From Promethearchaeia archaeon (GTDB lineage Archaea > Asgardarchaeota > Lokiarchaeia > Sigyniarchaeales > SOKP01): DNA of 64,000 nt. The stretch is taken from NCBI GenBank assembly GCA_029856125.1, contig JAHQWJ010000080.1:62001-126000 (forward strand), in the 5' to 3' direction. A model generated the notes under the pieces. The model was given only the letters and a program-made list of their open reading frames with translations, did no database searches and was not told the origin of the DNA. Below are positions 46,040 through 54,737 of this stretch, piece after piece (positions within the stretch are counted from its first letter, which is position 1; every line of letters begins with the position of its first letter). A program made the position numbers and the translations under genes.

Positions 46040-47641
46040 ATGGCACAGTTATCTGGGGTACCTATCCTAATCTTAAAAGAAGGTGCAGAAAGAAAACAAG
46101 GAAAGGATGCCCAAAGAAATAATATAGCTGCAGCTAAAGCGGTAGCAGAAGCTGTAAGAACCACCCTAGGCCCAAAAGGAATGGATAAAATGCTCGTTGA
46201 TTCACTAGGAGATGTTACAATTACAAACGACGGAGCAACGATTCTTGATACAATTGATGTCGAACATCCCGCCGCAAAAATGATTGTAGAGGTTGCTAAA
46301 ACGCAAGATGATAAAGTTGGAGATGGAACAACCACAAGCGTAATCATCGCTGGAGAATTATTAAATCTTGCTGAAGAACTAATAGAACAAGGTGTACACC
46401 CATCCATTATTTTCAGAGGTTATCGAAAAGCTTTAGTAAAAGCTAAGCAAATATTACAAGATTTAGCAATAAAAGTTGAGAGCAATGACACTCAAACCCT
46501 AATAAAAGTAGCAGAGACCTCAATGAATAGCAAATTGATTGCGGGTGTTAAAAATCATTTTGCTGATATCGCAGTTAGAGCTGTAAGTCAAGTTAAAGAG
46601 GAAAGAGGCGGAAATATATTAATAGATTTAGATCAAATTCAAATTATCAAAAAAGCGGGAAAAAGCTTACTAGATACAAATTTGATCGAGGGGATCATTG
46701 TAGATAAAGAAATCGTACATCCTATGATGCCAAAATCTCTTAGAAACGCGAAGATTGCATTAATCAGCTCTTCTCTTGAGGTGGAAAAAACTGAATTTGA
46801 TGCTGAAATTAGAATACAAACACCTGATCAAATAAATAAGTTCCTCGAAGAAGAATCTAATATGTTAAAGTCTCGAGTAAATAAACTTAAGGATGTGGGT
46901 GCAAATGTTGTTTTTTGTCAGAAAGGCATTGACGACAAAGCTCAAAACTATCTCGCTCAAGAAAATATTATTACCATACGTAGAGTGAAACGTTCTGATA
47001 TGGAAAAACTTGCTCGAGCTACAAATGCAAAAATAATAAACAATATATTTGAAGTTACAAGCGACGATTTAGGAAAGGCTGGGAAAGTAGAAGAAAAGAA
47101 AATTGGTGATGATAATATGATTTTCGTTTCAGAATGTACCAATCCTAAAGCAGTTAGTATTTTAATAAGAGCAGGCATTGAACATGTAGTAGATGAGGCA
47201 GAAAGAATGCTTCATGATGCATTATCTGTAGTAAGGGCGGCGATTGAAAACCCATATATATTACCCGGTGGCGGTGCTTCTGAAATCGAGCTCGCTAAGC
47301 GTTTGAGGCCTTATGCACAGTCAATTGGTGGAAGAGAACAATTAGCAATCGAAGTTTATGCTAACGCCTTGGAAATTATCCCGAAAACTTTGGTTGAAAA
47401 TGCGGGTTATAACCCTGTTGATTTGATAGTTGAATTACGCTCAAAACACGAATCAGAATCTGGAAACTCATATGGAATAAATATGCGTTTAGGGAAACCG
47501 GATAATATGGAAAACCTGGGTATTATCGAGCCATTGATGATATTATCTCAAGCTATTCAATCAGCTACAGAAGTAGCTTCAATGATTTTAAAAATAGACG
47601 ATGTAATTGCTGCTTCCGGACTTTCAAAGGGTCACGATTAA
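46040..47641 (+). CDS. Thermosome (group II chaperonin) subunit
   Basis: This 533-residue CCT/TRiC-type subunit has [38 protein letters not shown], the [13 protein letters not shown] motif and DDVIAAS near the end, followed by a short tail without the GGM repeat seen in many thermosomes. It folds cytosolic proteins as an 8- or 9-fold double ring. It has its own promoter and a T-rich terminator (47651-47674). Confidence 0.96.
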   Translation: MAQLSGVPILILKEGAERKQGKDAQRNNIAAAKAVAEAVRTTLGPKGMDKMLVDSLGDVTITNDGATILDTIDVEHPAAKMIVEVAKTQDDKVGDGTTTSVIIAGELLNLAEELIEQGVHPSIIFRGYRKALVKAKQILQDLAIKVESNDTQTLIKVAETSMNSKLIAGVKNHFADIAVRAVSQVKEERGGNILIDLDQIQIIKKAGKSLLDTNLIEGIIVDKEIVHPMMPKSLRNAKIALISSSLEVEKTEFDAEIRIQTPDQINKFLEEESNMLKSRVNKLKDVGANVVFCQKGIDDKAQNYLAQENIITIRRVKRSDMEKLARATNAKIINNIFEVTSDDLGKAGKVEEKKIGDDNMIFVSECTNPKAVSILIRAGIEHVVDEAERMLHDALSVVRAAIENPYILPGGGASEIELAKRLRPYAQSIGGREQLAIEVYANALEIIPKTLVENAGYNPVDLIVELRSKHESESGNSYGINMRLGKPDNMENLGIIEPLMILSQAIQSATEVASMILKIDDVIAASGLSKGHD

Positions 47642-47650
47642 TAATCAAAT

Positions 47651-47674
47651 TTCTTTTTCTTATTCTTTTTTTTC
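47651..47674 (+). terminator. T-rich terminator after the thermosome gene
   Basis: Ten nucleotides after the stop there are 24 nt made almost wholly of T (with runs of 5 and 8), the usual archaeal intrinsic stop. The convergent Tsr3 gene ends 20 nt further on. Confidence 0.6.
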
Positions 47675-47693
47675 TAAAATTTAAAAATATATA

Positions 47694-48155
47694 CTAAAAG
47701 TTGTTTATCCTCTTAAATTCAGCTCCCCAAGAGAATTTAGAGAGAATTAGATCGGCATATTCACTATAATTTGTAATATACAATGCTGCTGCCAACGCCT
47801 CAGCTGAACTTAATTTTTCCCACTTACCATAATTTACAGGATTTGACGCGATTAAAGAAGGTAATTTCCTGCTATTCCGTAAATTGATATTTTTAAGATC
47901 AAAAATTTTTTTCCAAGAGCAATCTACAACCATAAGCCCATAGTTTTCAACAATAGTTCGATCGTTAATGTTTATGGCTTTTTTGGATAGAGGATTAAGA
48001 ATAAGAGAATTACGGCTTTTTCCTTTAATGTCAGAAACAATTTCTAAAATACCGAATTTCTTTAATTTTAGAGCTGTGCACTTTTTTCTGTCACACTCAT
48101 TAAGGTGAAGACACACTATCTTTGGAATGGAATCCTTTGAACTCTGTTTAGTCAT
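47694..48155 (-). CDS. tsr3: Tsr3-like 16S rRNA aminocarboxypropyltransferase
   Basis: Tsr3 adds an acp group from SAM to a small-subunit rRNA nucleotide late in ribosome maturation. The 153 residues have the N-terminal CLHLNECDRKKCTALKLKKF segment, VVDCSWKK, LPSLIASNPVNYGKWEKLSS and AEALAAALYI, all family hallmarks. Its start overlaps the end of the upstream roadblock gene by 8 nt, so the two are coupled. Confidence 0.92.
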   Translation of the reverse strand: MTKQSSKDSIPKIVCLHLNECDRKKCTALKLKKFGILEIVSDIKGKSRNSLILNPLSKKAININDRTIVENYGLMVVDCSWKKIFDLKNINLRNSRKLPSLIASNPVNYGKWEKLSSAEALAAALYITNYSEYADLILSKFSWGAEFKRINNF

Positions 48156-49146
48156 ACTTGAAACTTGTAAGGACGTTAACTGACTTAATAAAATTATCAG
48201 TGATTTTTTCTGAGCCTATTATTTTCATTATAGAAAATATTATGTTCCTTGATTCACACATAATTGGAATACCTCCATATGAAAGTGTAAACAACGCTAC
48301 AAAAGATATTTCTTCAGCATTGAGAGTTCCTTCTACTTCTGAAAATTTCAATCTTCCGGAAGGACTAGTTATAATACCGAAGAAATTCTCAGGATCTTGC
48401 CCAGATATCGCAATATAACATAATAAATCTCCGATCGAGCTTCCTTCAGATTCCTCTTTCATTTTCTGAAAAGCAACATTAGCACTTGCAGAAAAGGCTT
48501 CTACAGAAATCTCTAGCTTCTGACCACTAACTTCTCTTGCATCTAAAGTTAACCCTGTTGGACTCACTAGACTGTATCTTATAAAAATAGGATTCTGAAT
48601 CGAATCCAGAATGTAACTTATCGCGGGTAAGAGGTTAGTCTGGTCAAATTTTTCTGGTGCATAAGAAATGAAAGGAACTTCAGATCCCATACCAAAGAGG
48701 TAAACTGCACTTCGTACTTTGTTTGAAAATTCTTCAAAATCTCTATCTGTTTCATTATTATTACCAAAAAACTCTCCAAGTTTTTGTTTTATATAATACA
48801 TAGAGCTTGCTAGATTATCAGCATCTAAAGGCCATTCTTTCCGATAATCGTGAACTATAGTTAGCAGAGTTTCATTAATCCTAATTGTTATTAAACAAAC
48901 TTTGTCAAAAAATGTAAAGGAAATAACTTGATCTTTAATATTTAGGTCTTCCCAACTTTCTTCGCTTGCTGAGAACGCTGCTGAAGCCAAACTTGTAATT
49001 TGGTTAGGATTAATCTCAATCTCGCTTTTTCTCCCAATTTTTGCGATAGAAAGCCCATTTAAATCACAAAGTATCACTAAAATTGTACCTTGAGATGCCC
49101 TTAAGATTGAAGTTAAATACTTTATTAAAGAATCTCTCACACTCAT
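48148..49146 (-). CDS. Tandem roadblock/LC7-like protein
   Basis: This 332-residue protein has a roadblock domain at about 10-115 (GTILVILCDLNGLSIAKIG, SFTFFDKVCLITIRINETLLTIV). A second similar unit lies at about 185-310 (PIFIRYSLVSPTGLTLDAR, EISFVALFTLSYGGIPIMCE). The overall plan matches the protein at 39348, though the sequence is quite different. It is coupled to tsr3, an odd pairing. A small-GTPase partner is likely but not adjacent. Confidence 0.72.
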   Translation of the reverse strand: MSVRDSLIKYLTSILRASQGTILVILCDLNGLSIAKIGRKSEIEINPNQITSLASAAFSASEESWEDLNIKDQVISFTFFDKVCLITIRINETLLTIVHDYRKEWPLDADNLASSMYYIKQKLGEFFGNNNETDRDFEEFSNKVRSAVYLFGMGSEVPFISYAPEKFDQTNLLPAISYILDSIQNPIFIRYSLVSPTGLTLDAREVSGQKLEISVEAFSASANVAFQKMKEESEGSSIGDLLCYIAISGQDPENFFGIITSPSGRLKFSEVEGTLNAEEISFVALFTLSYGGIPIMCESRNIIFSIMKIIGSEKITDNFIKSVNVLTSFKYD

Positions 49147-49341
49147 AAAAAAACCATACCTTTTCTATCTTTCCCATTTATTCTTTCTGCTTTAATAACA
49201 ATAATATTAATTCTTAAATATTTCTCATTTTTAATTTTATCCATCAATCTTTTCTCAAATAAATTACCGAAATGAACTAAAAAATTTATTTAATGTTTCC
49301 CACTTTTAATACTAAAATCATTACATTTTTTTTCTCTGAAA

Positions 49342-49426
49342 GCGGGAGTTGCCAAGTCTGGTCTACGGCGCTGGACTTAGAATCCAGTCTCAGAGGAGTT
49401 CGGGGGTTCAAATCCCTCCTCCCGCA
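49342..49426 (+). tRNA. tRNA-Leu (TAG), copy 1
   Basis: An 85-nt class II tRNA: acceptor GCGGGAG/CTCCCGC, anticodon arm CTGGA-CTTAGAA-TCCAG (anticodon TAG), long variable arm, T-arm GGGGG-TTCAAAT-CCCTC (G-C/G-T pairs), discriminator A. It differs from copies 2 and 3 by compensatory changes in the acceptor and T-stem. No intron. Confidence 0.95.
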
Positions 49427-49542
49427 TTTAATTTATTGAATTTCAGATAATTTTTTATTTATGTTAGACTCTTTCGCTAAGTGTTTGTGATCAATAAAAG
49501 TAAGAAAAAATAGAAATTGAAAGTTAAAAAGGTATTTACTTC

Positions 49543-50211
49543 CTAGCTTCCTTCTTGATGACCATCTATCTCGTTTTTACTGATATCTTTACTTTCTATC
49601 TCATCTAAGTTTTTCCTAACTGTAATCATACTCTCGCCTAAATCATTAGCAACGTCTTGGATAGTTCTGCCTAAATCGTAATACTGTGTTTTTATCCATT
49701 CCAGTTTTCCCTCGTGAGTATTTCCTATAATTAACTGCGTTTTCTTCAATCTTACTTTTCTTGCTTTACTAGACAGCAGTTCATCATCGATTTCTTGTAA
49801 TTTTCCTGATCTTCTAGTTTTTAGCAATTTTGAAGATTTAAGATTTTCTGATCTTTTAACTTCTATTTTTCGTTCTAAATATTCCAATTTCTCTAATGCT
49901 TCATCTCTAATTGTATTCTCGGCTCCACACTTAGCACAAATTATTTCTTCTAATTTAATTACTGCTCCACACGTTCTACAGTTATAAATCTTCTTGTACA
50001 ATACATGCTTCCTTTTTTGGATGATTGACACTGCAAATAGTGTTCCCATTATAAGTAAAAAGATTAGAAATGCAATTACAGGTATTATTGTTAAGAGCTC
50101 TTTAGATCCTCCTGTTAAGTATAAAATATCATCTAATCCCCATATAAGAAAGAATAACCCTACTGCTAAAAATAATAAACCTCTCAATATGAGCTTAAAT
50201 TCTGGTTTCAT
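49543..50211 (-). CDS. Membrane protein with zinc ribbon, coiled coil and C-terminal HTH (copy 1)
   Basis: Two membrane segments (about residues 6-30 and 38-63) are followed by a zinc ribbon CRTCGAVI...CAKCGAE, a Lys/Glu-rich coiled coil (about 100-150) and a C-terminal helix-turn-helix-like unit (DLGRTIQDVANDLGESMITV). ATG at 50211 (MKPEF) is chosen because the upstream GTG (50226) is GGG in copy 2. It could be a membrane-tethered regulator. No named family was recognised. A near-identical paralogue lies at 53279-53947. Confidence 0.7.
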   Translation of the reverse strand: MKPEFKLILRGLLFLAVGLFFLIWGLDDILYLTGGSKELLTIIPVIAFLIFLLIMGTLFAVSIIQKRKHVLYKKIYNCRTCGAVIKLEEIICAKCGAENTIRDEALEKLEYLERKIEVKRSENLKSSKLLKTRRSGKLQEIDDELLSSKARKVRLKKTQLIIGNTHEGKLEWIKTQYYDLGRTIQDVANDLGESMITVRKNLDEIESKDISKNEIDGHQEGS

Positions 50212-50412
50212 TCTATTTAACGCCACGTTTATTTTAAGTCATTTTGCAATAATAACCCCTATTACTTAAAAAGTTCGTTATCAGCGCCATAGATAGTATT
50301 AAATACTGAATCTTTAGCAGAGTCAAATTATTTGAGTTTGAGTTGATTTCTAATAATTCTCAATCTTTCCCTCTTTAAATACTAAAACAATTACAATATT
50401 TGTCAGTTTAAT

Positions 50413-50497
50413 GCGGGAATTGCCAAGTCTGGTCTACGGCGCTGGACTTAGAATCCAGTCTCAGAGGAGTTCGAGGGTTCAAATCCCTCTTCCCGCA
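50413..50497 (+). tRNA. tRNA-Leu (TAG), copy 2
   Basis: 85 nt, same anticodon arm CTGGA-CTTAGAA-TCCAG as copy 1, acceptor GCGGGAA/TTCCCGC, T-stem starting GAGGG. Identical to copy 3 as read by eye. It forms the left boundary of the beta-helix surface protein cassette. Confidence 0.95.
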
Positions 50498-50607
50498 TTT
50501 AGTTTATTGAATTTAAGATAATTTTTTATTTATGTTAGACTCTCTTTCTAATTGTTTGAGATCAATAAAAGTTAAAAAAATTAGAAATTGAAAATAAAAA
50601 AAGGTAT

Positions 50608-52974
50608 TTACTTCTTAAACTTCCTTTTGGTAAGGATTAGAGTTACTGCCAAAGTTACTCCAATAAGAGCGATTATATTAAATCCGGGGATTTCTGGTTG
50701 AGAAGGAATACTTTTTATAACAATTACTTCTTTGCTCCCAATATTACCGGCTCCATCTTCAGCGTTAAAAGTAATAGAAATCTCTCCCTGAGGAACACTA
50801 TCCCAACCCCCTTGATCTATTGTACCGTTTAAACTAGTAAATGTAAAACTTCCTGCAACTCCTTCTATTGTGTACCAAGTAGAGACTAAATTCTCTTCAA
50901 TAATTGAAATATTAAACTCTGGGGATGTGCTTCCGAATGTAACATCTTGAATTGGGGAGTTTATTACGATATTTGGAGCAATTAAATCTTTCAAAATATC
51001 GACATCCTTGAAACCAACATATCCTAAAGAGTCGTTAGCGTAAAATCTCAAAGTAATTATCTCAGTTCCTTTAGTCTCCCATACTATCTGATTCAGAGTT
51101 CCAGTTAATCCCGAAGAAGTATAATTTGTTAATCCTCCATCTATTGTATACCAAGTAGCATTTATTGGAGAAAGATCATTAACAGTAATATTAAAATCAG
51201 GGGCACTAAATCCGATTACTTCGTTCAAAGTTGGTGAATTAATTGTAATCTGTGGTGTATCATAAGATTTCATCACTTGTACAGTTTCAGAGCCAATGAA
51301 TCCTCTTGAATCGTTCACATAAAAGGTTAAATCTATTTGTCCAACCCCCGCTTCATTCCATTCTATTGAATCGATTACACCGCTCAACCCGATAAAGGTA
51401 ATATTAGTATTACCGTTATCAAATGTATACCAGGAGCTATTTATCATTCCTCTACTTACTGAAATACTAAAACTGGGACTTGATTCAAATGTATCGTCTT
51501 GATTTGGAGAGTTAATCAATATCTGCGGTGAATCCCACCAAATTGGCAAAAAATCGTAATCTCCCGAATGAACATTAAATGGTGTATCACCAATTCCATC
51601 CTCGTTCGCATCCACACCTGAATAAGATGACCAGTAATTTCCAATAGAAGAACTATTCCATTCATTAAATCCACCCGAGTCTCTTCCCGGGGAAAGTGAT
51701 GCATAAATAAAATAATTTGCAAAAATCAAATTATTATTTCCAGTAACATAAATTTCAGAGCCATAAGGACCACCTGCATCATCCTTAAAAATATTATGTG
51801 AAATATTGTTAAAACTTGATGAACCCATGGTAATTCCGTATGCTCCATTATGATGAACTTCATTATTTGAAATGTTGTTATAATTTGATGAACCAAGACC
51901 GACTCCAGTGCCCCCATTATTATGAATTATATTATTTAATACCTTGTTATAGTTTGTAGTTGCGACCCCACCATTTAGGAAAAAACCAGAACCAGCATTA
52001 AAACTAATTGTATTATTCAAGAACATTACATAGCTACTACTGGCAATAGTCACACCAGTATTATCATTATATGATACGGTGTTACCTATCATTACACTAT
52101 AATCACACCGTACCAAATTAAATGCGTAAAGTTCCCCGTAATTTATGGTATTATTTACAATTTTAACATAATCAGAATCTAATACGTACAATCCAATTCC
52201 TCCGTCTCTACTCTCAATAATCGTATTTCTAAAGATTTTCGAATCGGCGCCATCGTCTATCCTTATGCCATACAAATTTTCTTTTAGTAAATTGTCAGTA
52301 ATAGTATGATTAACACCTTTAAGGTCCATTCCATAAGTATTTGATATCATTGTATTATTATAAATTGTAATATTTTTAGTAGGATTGATAGATGATATAG
52401 ATTGTACTGCATGATTTCCATTCTTTATAATATTTTTAGAAACGGTATTGTAGAAACTATTCGCATAAAAATATATACCAATATTAAAATAACCAAGAAT
52501 GGTATTATTTAGAATTAGGTTGTTATCTGAATTATCTAACCGCACGCCGTGCCAATTATCGTATAGTGTGTTATTCTCAATTGTTCCGTTCCCAACACCT
52601 ATCAAACTGATACCTGCATTTCCAAAGCTACTTCCTGTATTCCAAATTGTACAATTTCTGATTTCAAAATATACATCAGAATTTTGTATAATAATACCGC
52701 TTCCTGAGCCTCCCGCATCAATGATCAAATCGCTTATAATGTATGGGGAGATGGAAATTCCCGCTCCAGTGCAGTTTCCTTCAGCGTAAAAGGATGCCCA
52801 ACCAGTATTACCAATTATTTGAAACGGCGGTGAAATTTTACTATTTTTTGGATATTTAACCATCATAGTATCTGAATTAAATTTATCACTTAATTGCAAA
52901 TTGAACGTCAAACTTAAGCTTAGAAATATTATGAAAGCAAAAATTAAGTAATGATTGTGATTCTCTCTTCTCAT
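50608..52974 (-). CDS. Secreted parallel beta-helix (NosD-like) surface protein with C-terminal sorting/anchor segment
   Basis: This 788-residue protein has a signal sequence (about 8-28), then about 350 residues of right-handed beta-helix repeats with recurring NNTI / NYNxISNN patterns (NosD/PbH1 type). Three Ig-like repeats of about 95 residues follow, each holding the phrase I-x-INSP and a TWYTI or SWYTF core. It ends IPGFNIIALIGV, a hydrophobic stretch and KRKFKK, much like archaeal CTERM sorting signals. It probably sits on the cell surface and may bind or cut polysaccharide. It is the only gene in a cassette bounded by tRNA-Leu sequence. Confidence 0.82.
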   Translation of the reverse strand: MRRENHNHYLIFAFIIFLSLSLTFNLQLSDKFNSDTMMVKYPKNSKISPPFQIIGNTGWASFYAEGNCTGAGISISPYIISDLIIDAGGSGSGIIIQNSDVYFEIRNCTIWNTGSSFGNAGISLIGVGNGTIENNTLYDNWHGVRLDNSDNNLILNNTILGYFNIGIYFYANSFYNTVSKNIIKNGNHAVQSISSINPTKNITIYNNTMISNTYGMDLKGVNHTITDNLLKENLYGIRIDDGADSKIFRNTIIESRDGGIGLYVLDSDYVKIVNNTINYGELYAFNLVRCDYSVMIGNTVSYNDNTGVTIASSSYVMFLNNTISFNAGSGFFLNGGVATTNYNKVLNNIIHNNGGTGVGLGSSNYNNISNNEVHHNGAYGITMGSSSFNNISHNIFKDDAGGPYGSEIYVTGNNNLIFANYFIYASLSPGRDSGGFNEWNSSSIGNYWSSYSGVDANEDGIGDTPFNVHSGDYDFLPIWWDSPQILINSPNQDDTFESSPSFSISVSRGMINSSWYTFDNGNTNITFIGLSGVIDSIEWNEAGVGQIDLTFYVNDSRGFIGSETVQVMKSYDTPQITINSPTLNEVIGFSAPDFNITVNDLSPINATWYTIDGGLTNYTSSGLTGTLNQIVWETKGTEIITLRFYANDSLGYVGFKDVDILKDLIAPNIVINSPIQDVTFGSTSPEFNISIIEENLVSTWYTIEGVAGSFTFTSLNGTIDQGGWDSVPQGEISITFNAEDGAGNIGSKEVIVIKSIPSQPEIPGFNIIALIGVTLAVTLILTKRKFKK

Positions 52975-53147
52975 TTTAATCCTCTGGACTTTTAGTTATT
53001 GTTGTTAGCTTCACTTTTAAAATCTGTGGTTTTAATGAAATATTTAAAATTTACTAAATACACCGCATTACTTTTTAAAACTTTTACGAAAATACATCAA
53101 TTATTATCGTTCCCCCTCCAGAAATTTCTCACATAACAAAATTTAAC

Positions 53148-53162
53148 ATCCCTCTTCCCGCA
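53148..53162 (+). repeat. 15-nt copy of the tRNA-Leu 3' end (att-like)
   Basis: ATCCCTCTTCCCGCA is identical to the last 15 nt of tRNA-Leu copies 2 and 3 (50483-50497 and 54220-54234), with no other tRNA sequence upstream of it. With the complete tRNA at 50413 it brackets the beta-helix cassette, the pattern left by integration into a tRNA 3' end. The surrounding 304-nt gap (52975-53278) otherwise holds only AT-rich flank. Confidence 0.65.
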
Positions 53163-53278
53163 TTTAATTTATTGAATTTCAGATAATTTTTTATTTATGT
53201 TAGACTCTTTCGCTAAGTGTTTGTGATCAATAAAAGTAAGAAAAAATAGAAATTGAAAGTTAAAAAGGTATTTACTTC

Positions 53279-53947
53279 CTAGCTTCCTTCTTGATGACCA
53301 TCTATCTCGTTTTTACTGATATCTTTACTTTCTATCTCATCTAAGTTTTTCCTAACGGTAATCATACTCTCATCTAAATCATCAGCAATATCTTGGATAG
53401 TTCTGCCTAAATCGTAATACTGTGTTTTTATCCATTCCAGTTTTCCCTCGTGAGTATTTCCTATAATTAACTGCGTTTTCTTCAAACTTACTTTTCTTGC
53501 TTTACTAGACAGCAGTTCGTCATTTAAATCTTGCAATTTTTCTGATCTTCTAGTTTTTAGCATTTTTGAAGATTTAAGATTTTCTGATCTTTTAACTTCT
53601 ATTTTTCGTTCTAAATCTTCCAATTTATCTAACGCTTCGGATCTAATTGTGTTCTCGGCTCCACACTTGGCGCAGATTTTTTCTTCCATTTTAATTAACG
53701 CTCCACACGCCGTACAGTTAATGATCTTCTTGTACAATATATTCCTGCGTCTACTGATGATTACCGCTACACCCACTATTCCAAATATTAAAAAATAAAT
53801 AATTGTCACAATTGTAACTATAACTATTAAATCCTCTATAGTACCTCCTGTTAAGTATAAAATACCATCTAATCCCCATATAAGAAAGAATAACCCTGCT
53901 GCTAAAAATAATAAACCTCTCAATATGAGCTTAAATTCTGGTTTCAT
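53279..53947 (-). CDS. Membrane protein with zinc ribbon, coiled coil and C-terminal HTH (copy 2)
   Basis: This 222-residue paralogue of 49543-50211 has the same layout: two membrane segments, zinc ribbon CTACGALI...CAKCGAE, coiled coil and C-terminal HTH-like unit (DLGRTIQDIADDLDESMITV). The first 35 and last 120 residues are nearly identical to copy 1, but residues about 36-75 (second membrane segment and linker) differ strongly. Start ATG at 53947. Confidence 0.7.
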   Translation of the reverse strand: MKPEFKLILRGLLFLAAGLFFLIWGLDGILYLTGGTIEDLIVIVTIVTIIYFLIFGIVGVAVIISRRRNILYKKIINCTACGALIKMEEKICAKCGAENTIRSEALDKLEDLERKIEVKRSENLKSSKMLKTRRSEKLQDLNDELLSSKARKVSLKKTQLIIGNTHEGKLEWIKTQYYDLGRTIQDIADDLDESMITVRKNLDEIESKDISKNEIDGHQEGS

Positions 53948-54149
53948 TCTATTTAGCGCCCCATTTAATTTAAGTCATTTTGCAATAATAAACCCCTATT
54001 ACTTAAAAAGTTCGTTATCAGCGCCATAGATAGTATTAAATTCTGAATCTTTAGCAGAGTCAACTTGTTTGAGTTTGAGTTGATTTCTAATAATTCTCAA
54101 TCTTTCCAACTTTAAATACTAAATCAATTACAATATTTGTTATCTTAAT

Positions 54150-54234
54150 GCGGGAATTGCCAAGTCTGGTCTACGGCGCTGGACTTAGAATCCAGTCTCA
54201 GAGGAGTTCGAGGGTTCAAATCCCTCTTCCCGCA
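54150..54234 (+). tRNA. tRNA-Leu (TAG), copy 3
   Basis: 85 nt, matching copy 2 base for base as read by eye, anticodon TAG, no intron. It closes the duplicated region. Confidence 0.95.
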
Positions 54235-54395
54235 TTTAATTCACGATGATAAACATAGTATATTTTTAATAAGGTAATCATTTCTAATTCTATTATAAAA
54301 AAATTTAAAATCTAACAATAATTAGAAAGTTATATTTAGAATCGTTTTTATTCAATTCTAAGAATCAGTTTGATATAAATTTAAAATATTAGTAA

Positions 54396-54494
54396 GCTCT
54401 CGTAGTGTAGTCCGGCCAATCTTTCCTAAAAGGAAAGGGCTTGGCATGCTAGGCTTTCACCCTGGTGACCCGGGTTCGAATCCCGGCGAGAGCA
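54396..54494 (+). tRNA. tRNA-Glu (TTC) with a D-loop insertion, probable intron
   Basis: Acceptor GCTCTCG/CGAGAGC, anticodon arm CTAGG-CTTTCAC-CCTGG (anticodon TTC), T-arm CCGGG-TTCGAAT-CCCGG, discriminator A, followed by a genomic CCA at 54495-54497. It is 99 nt, about 24 more than a normal tRNA-Glu. The extra sequence lies in the D-loop between GTCCGGCCAA and GCATG and pairs as CCAA/TTGG with CTTTCC/GGAAAG, like a bulge-helix-bulge intron. It is the same position as in tRNA-Glu(CTC) at 34591. Confidence 0.88.
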
Positions 54495-54533
54495 CCACTA
54501 GAAATTAGTGTAAAGCATTGGAAAATTACCAAA

Positions 54534-54641
54534 GCCTCGATAGCTCAGCTAGGTAGAGCACCCGGCTGTTAACCGGGCGGTCGCATGTTCGATTTCCCAT
54601 CGAAAAATCCTCTTCGTGGGACGAAAACCATGCTCGGGGCG
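54534..54641 (+). tRNA. tRNA-Asn (GTT) with a T-loop intron
   Basis: Acceptor GCCTCGA/TCGGGGC, D-arm GCTC/GAGC, anticodon arm CCCGG-CTGTTAA-CCGGG (anticodon GTT), discriminator G as usual for archaeal Asn. The T-stem halves GCATG and CATGC are separated by 41 nt instead of 7. The extra 34 nt include TCCCA/TGGGA pairing, consistent with an intron after TTCGA (about position 58/59). Removing it leaves a normal 74-nt tRNA. It starts 40 nt after tRNA-Glu. Confidence 0.87.
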
Positions 54642-54737
54642 TACTTCCTTATCTTTTTTAGAGACATAGCCCTTTCCAATCTCTAATTTCAACGGGGGCT
54701 TTAATTAGTTTTCTTTATTTTATTTCGGGAAGAGAAT

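Larger units (their letters stand above)
49412..50497 (+). repeat. Duplicated unit A (tRNA 3' end, flank, membrane zinc-ribbon gene, tRNA-Leu)
   Basis: The unit runs from the last 15 nt of tRNA-Leu copy 1 through about 115 nt of flank, the minus-strand gene at 49543-50211, about 200 nt of shared upstream sequence, and all of tRNA-Leu copy 2. It is matched nearly base for base by unit B (53148-54234), except inside the membrane and zinc-ribbon part of the gene. Confidence 0.85.
53148..54234 (+). repeat. Duplicated unit B (tRNA 3' end, flank, membrane zinc-ribbon gene, tRNA-Leu)
   Basis: Second copy of the unit at 49412-50497: tRNA 3' remnant, same flank, paralogous gene, same upstream sequence, and tRNA-Leu copy 3. 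Non-coding parts match almost perfectly. Sequence after 54234 is unrelated to that after the other copies. Confidence 0.85.

Noticed and set aside
46033..47178. Long open frames antisense to the thermosome gene
   Set aside because: They are shadows of the strong codon pattern of the thermosome frame; the products are Ser/Ala/Val-rich without motif.
49342..54234. Repeats as a CRISPR array
   Set aside because: The repeats are 85-nt tRNA genes and 1.1-kb units with genes between them, not short regularly spaced repeats; no cas gene is present.
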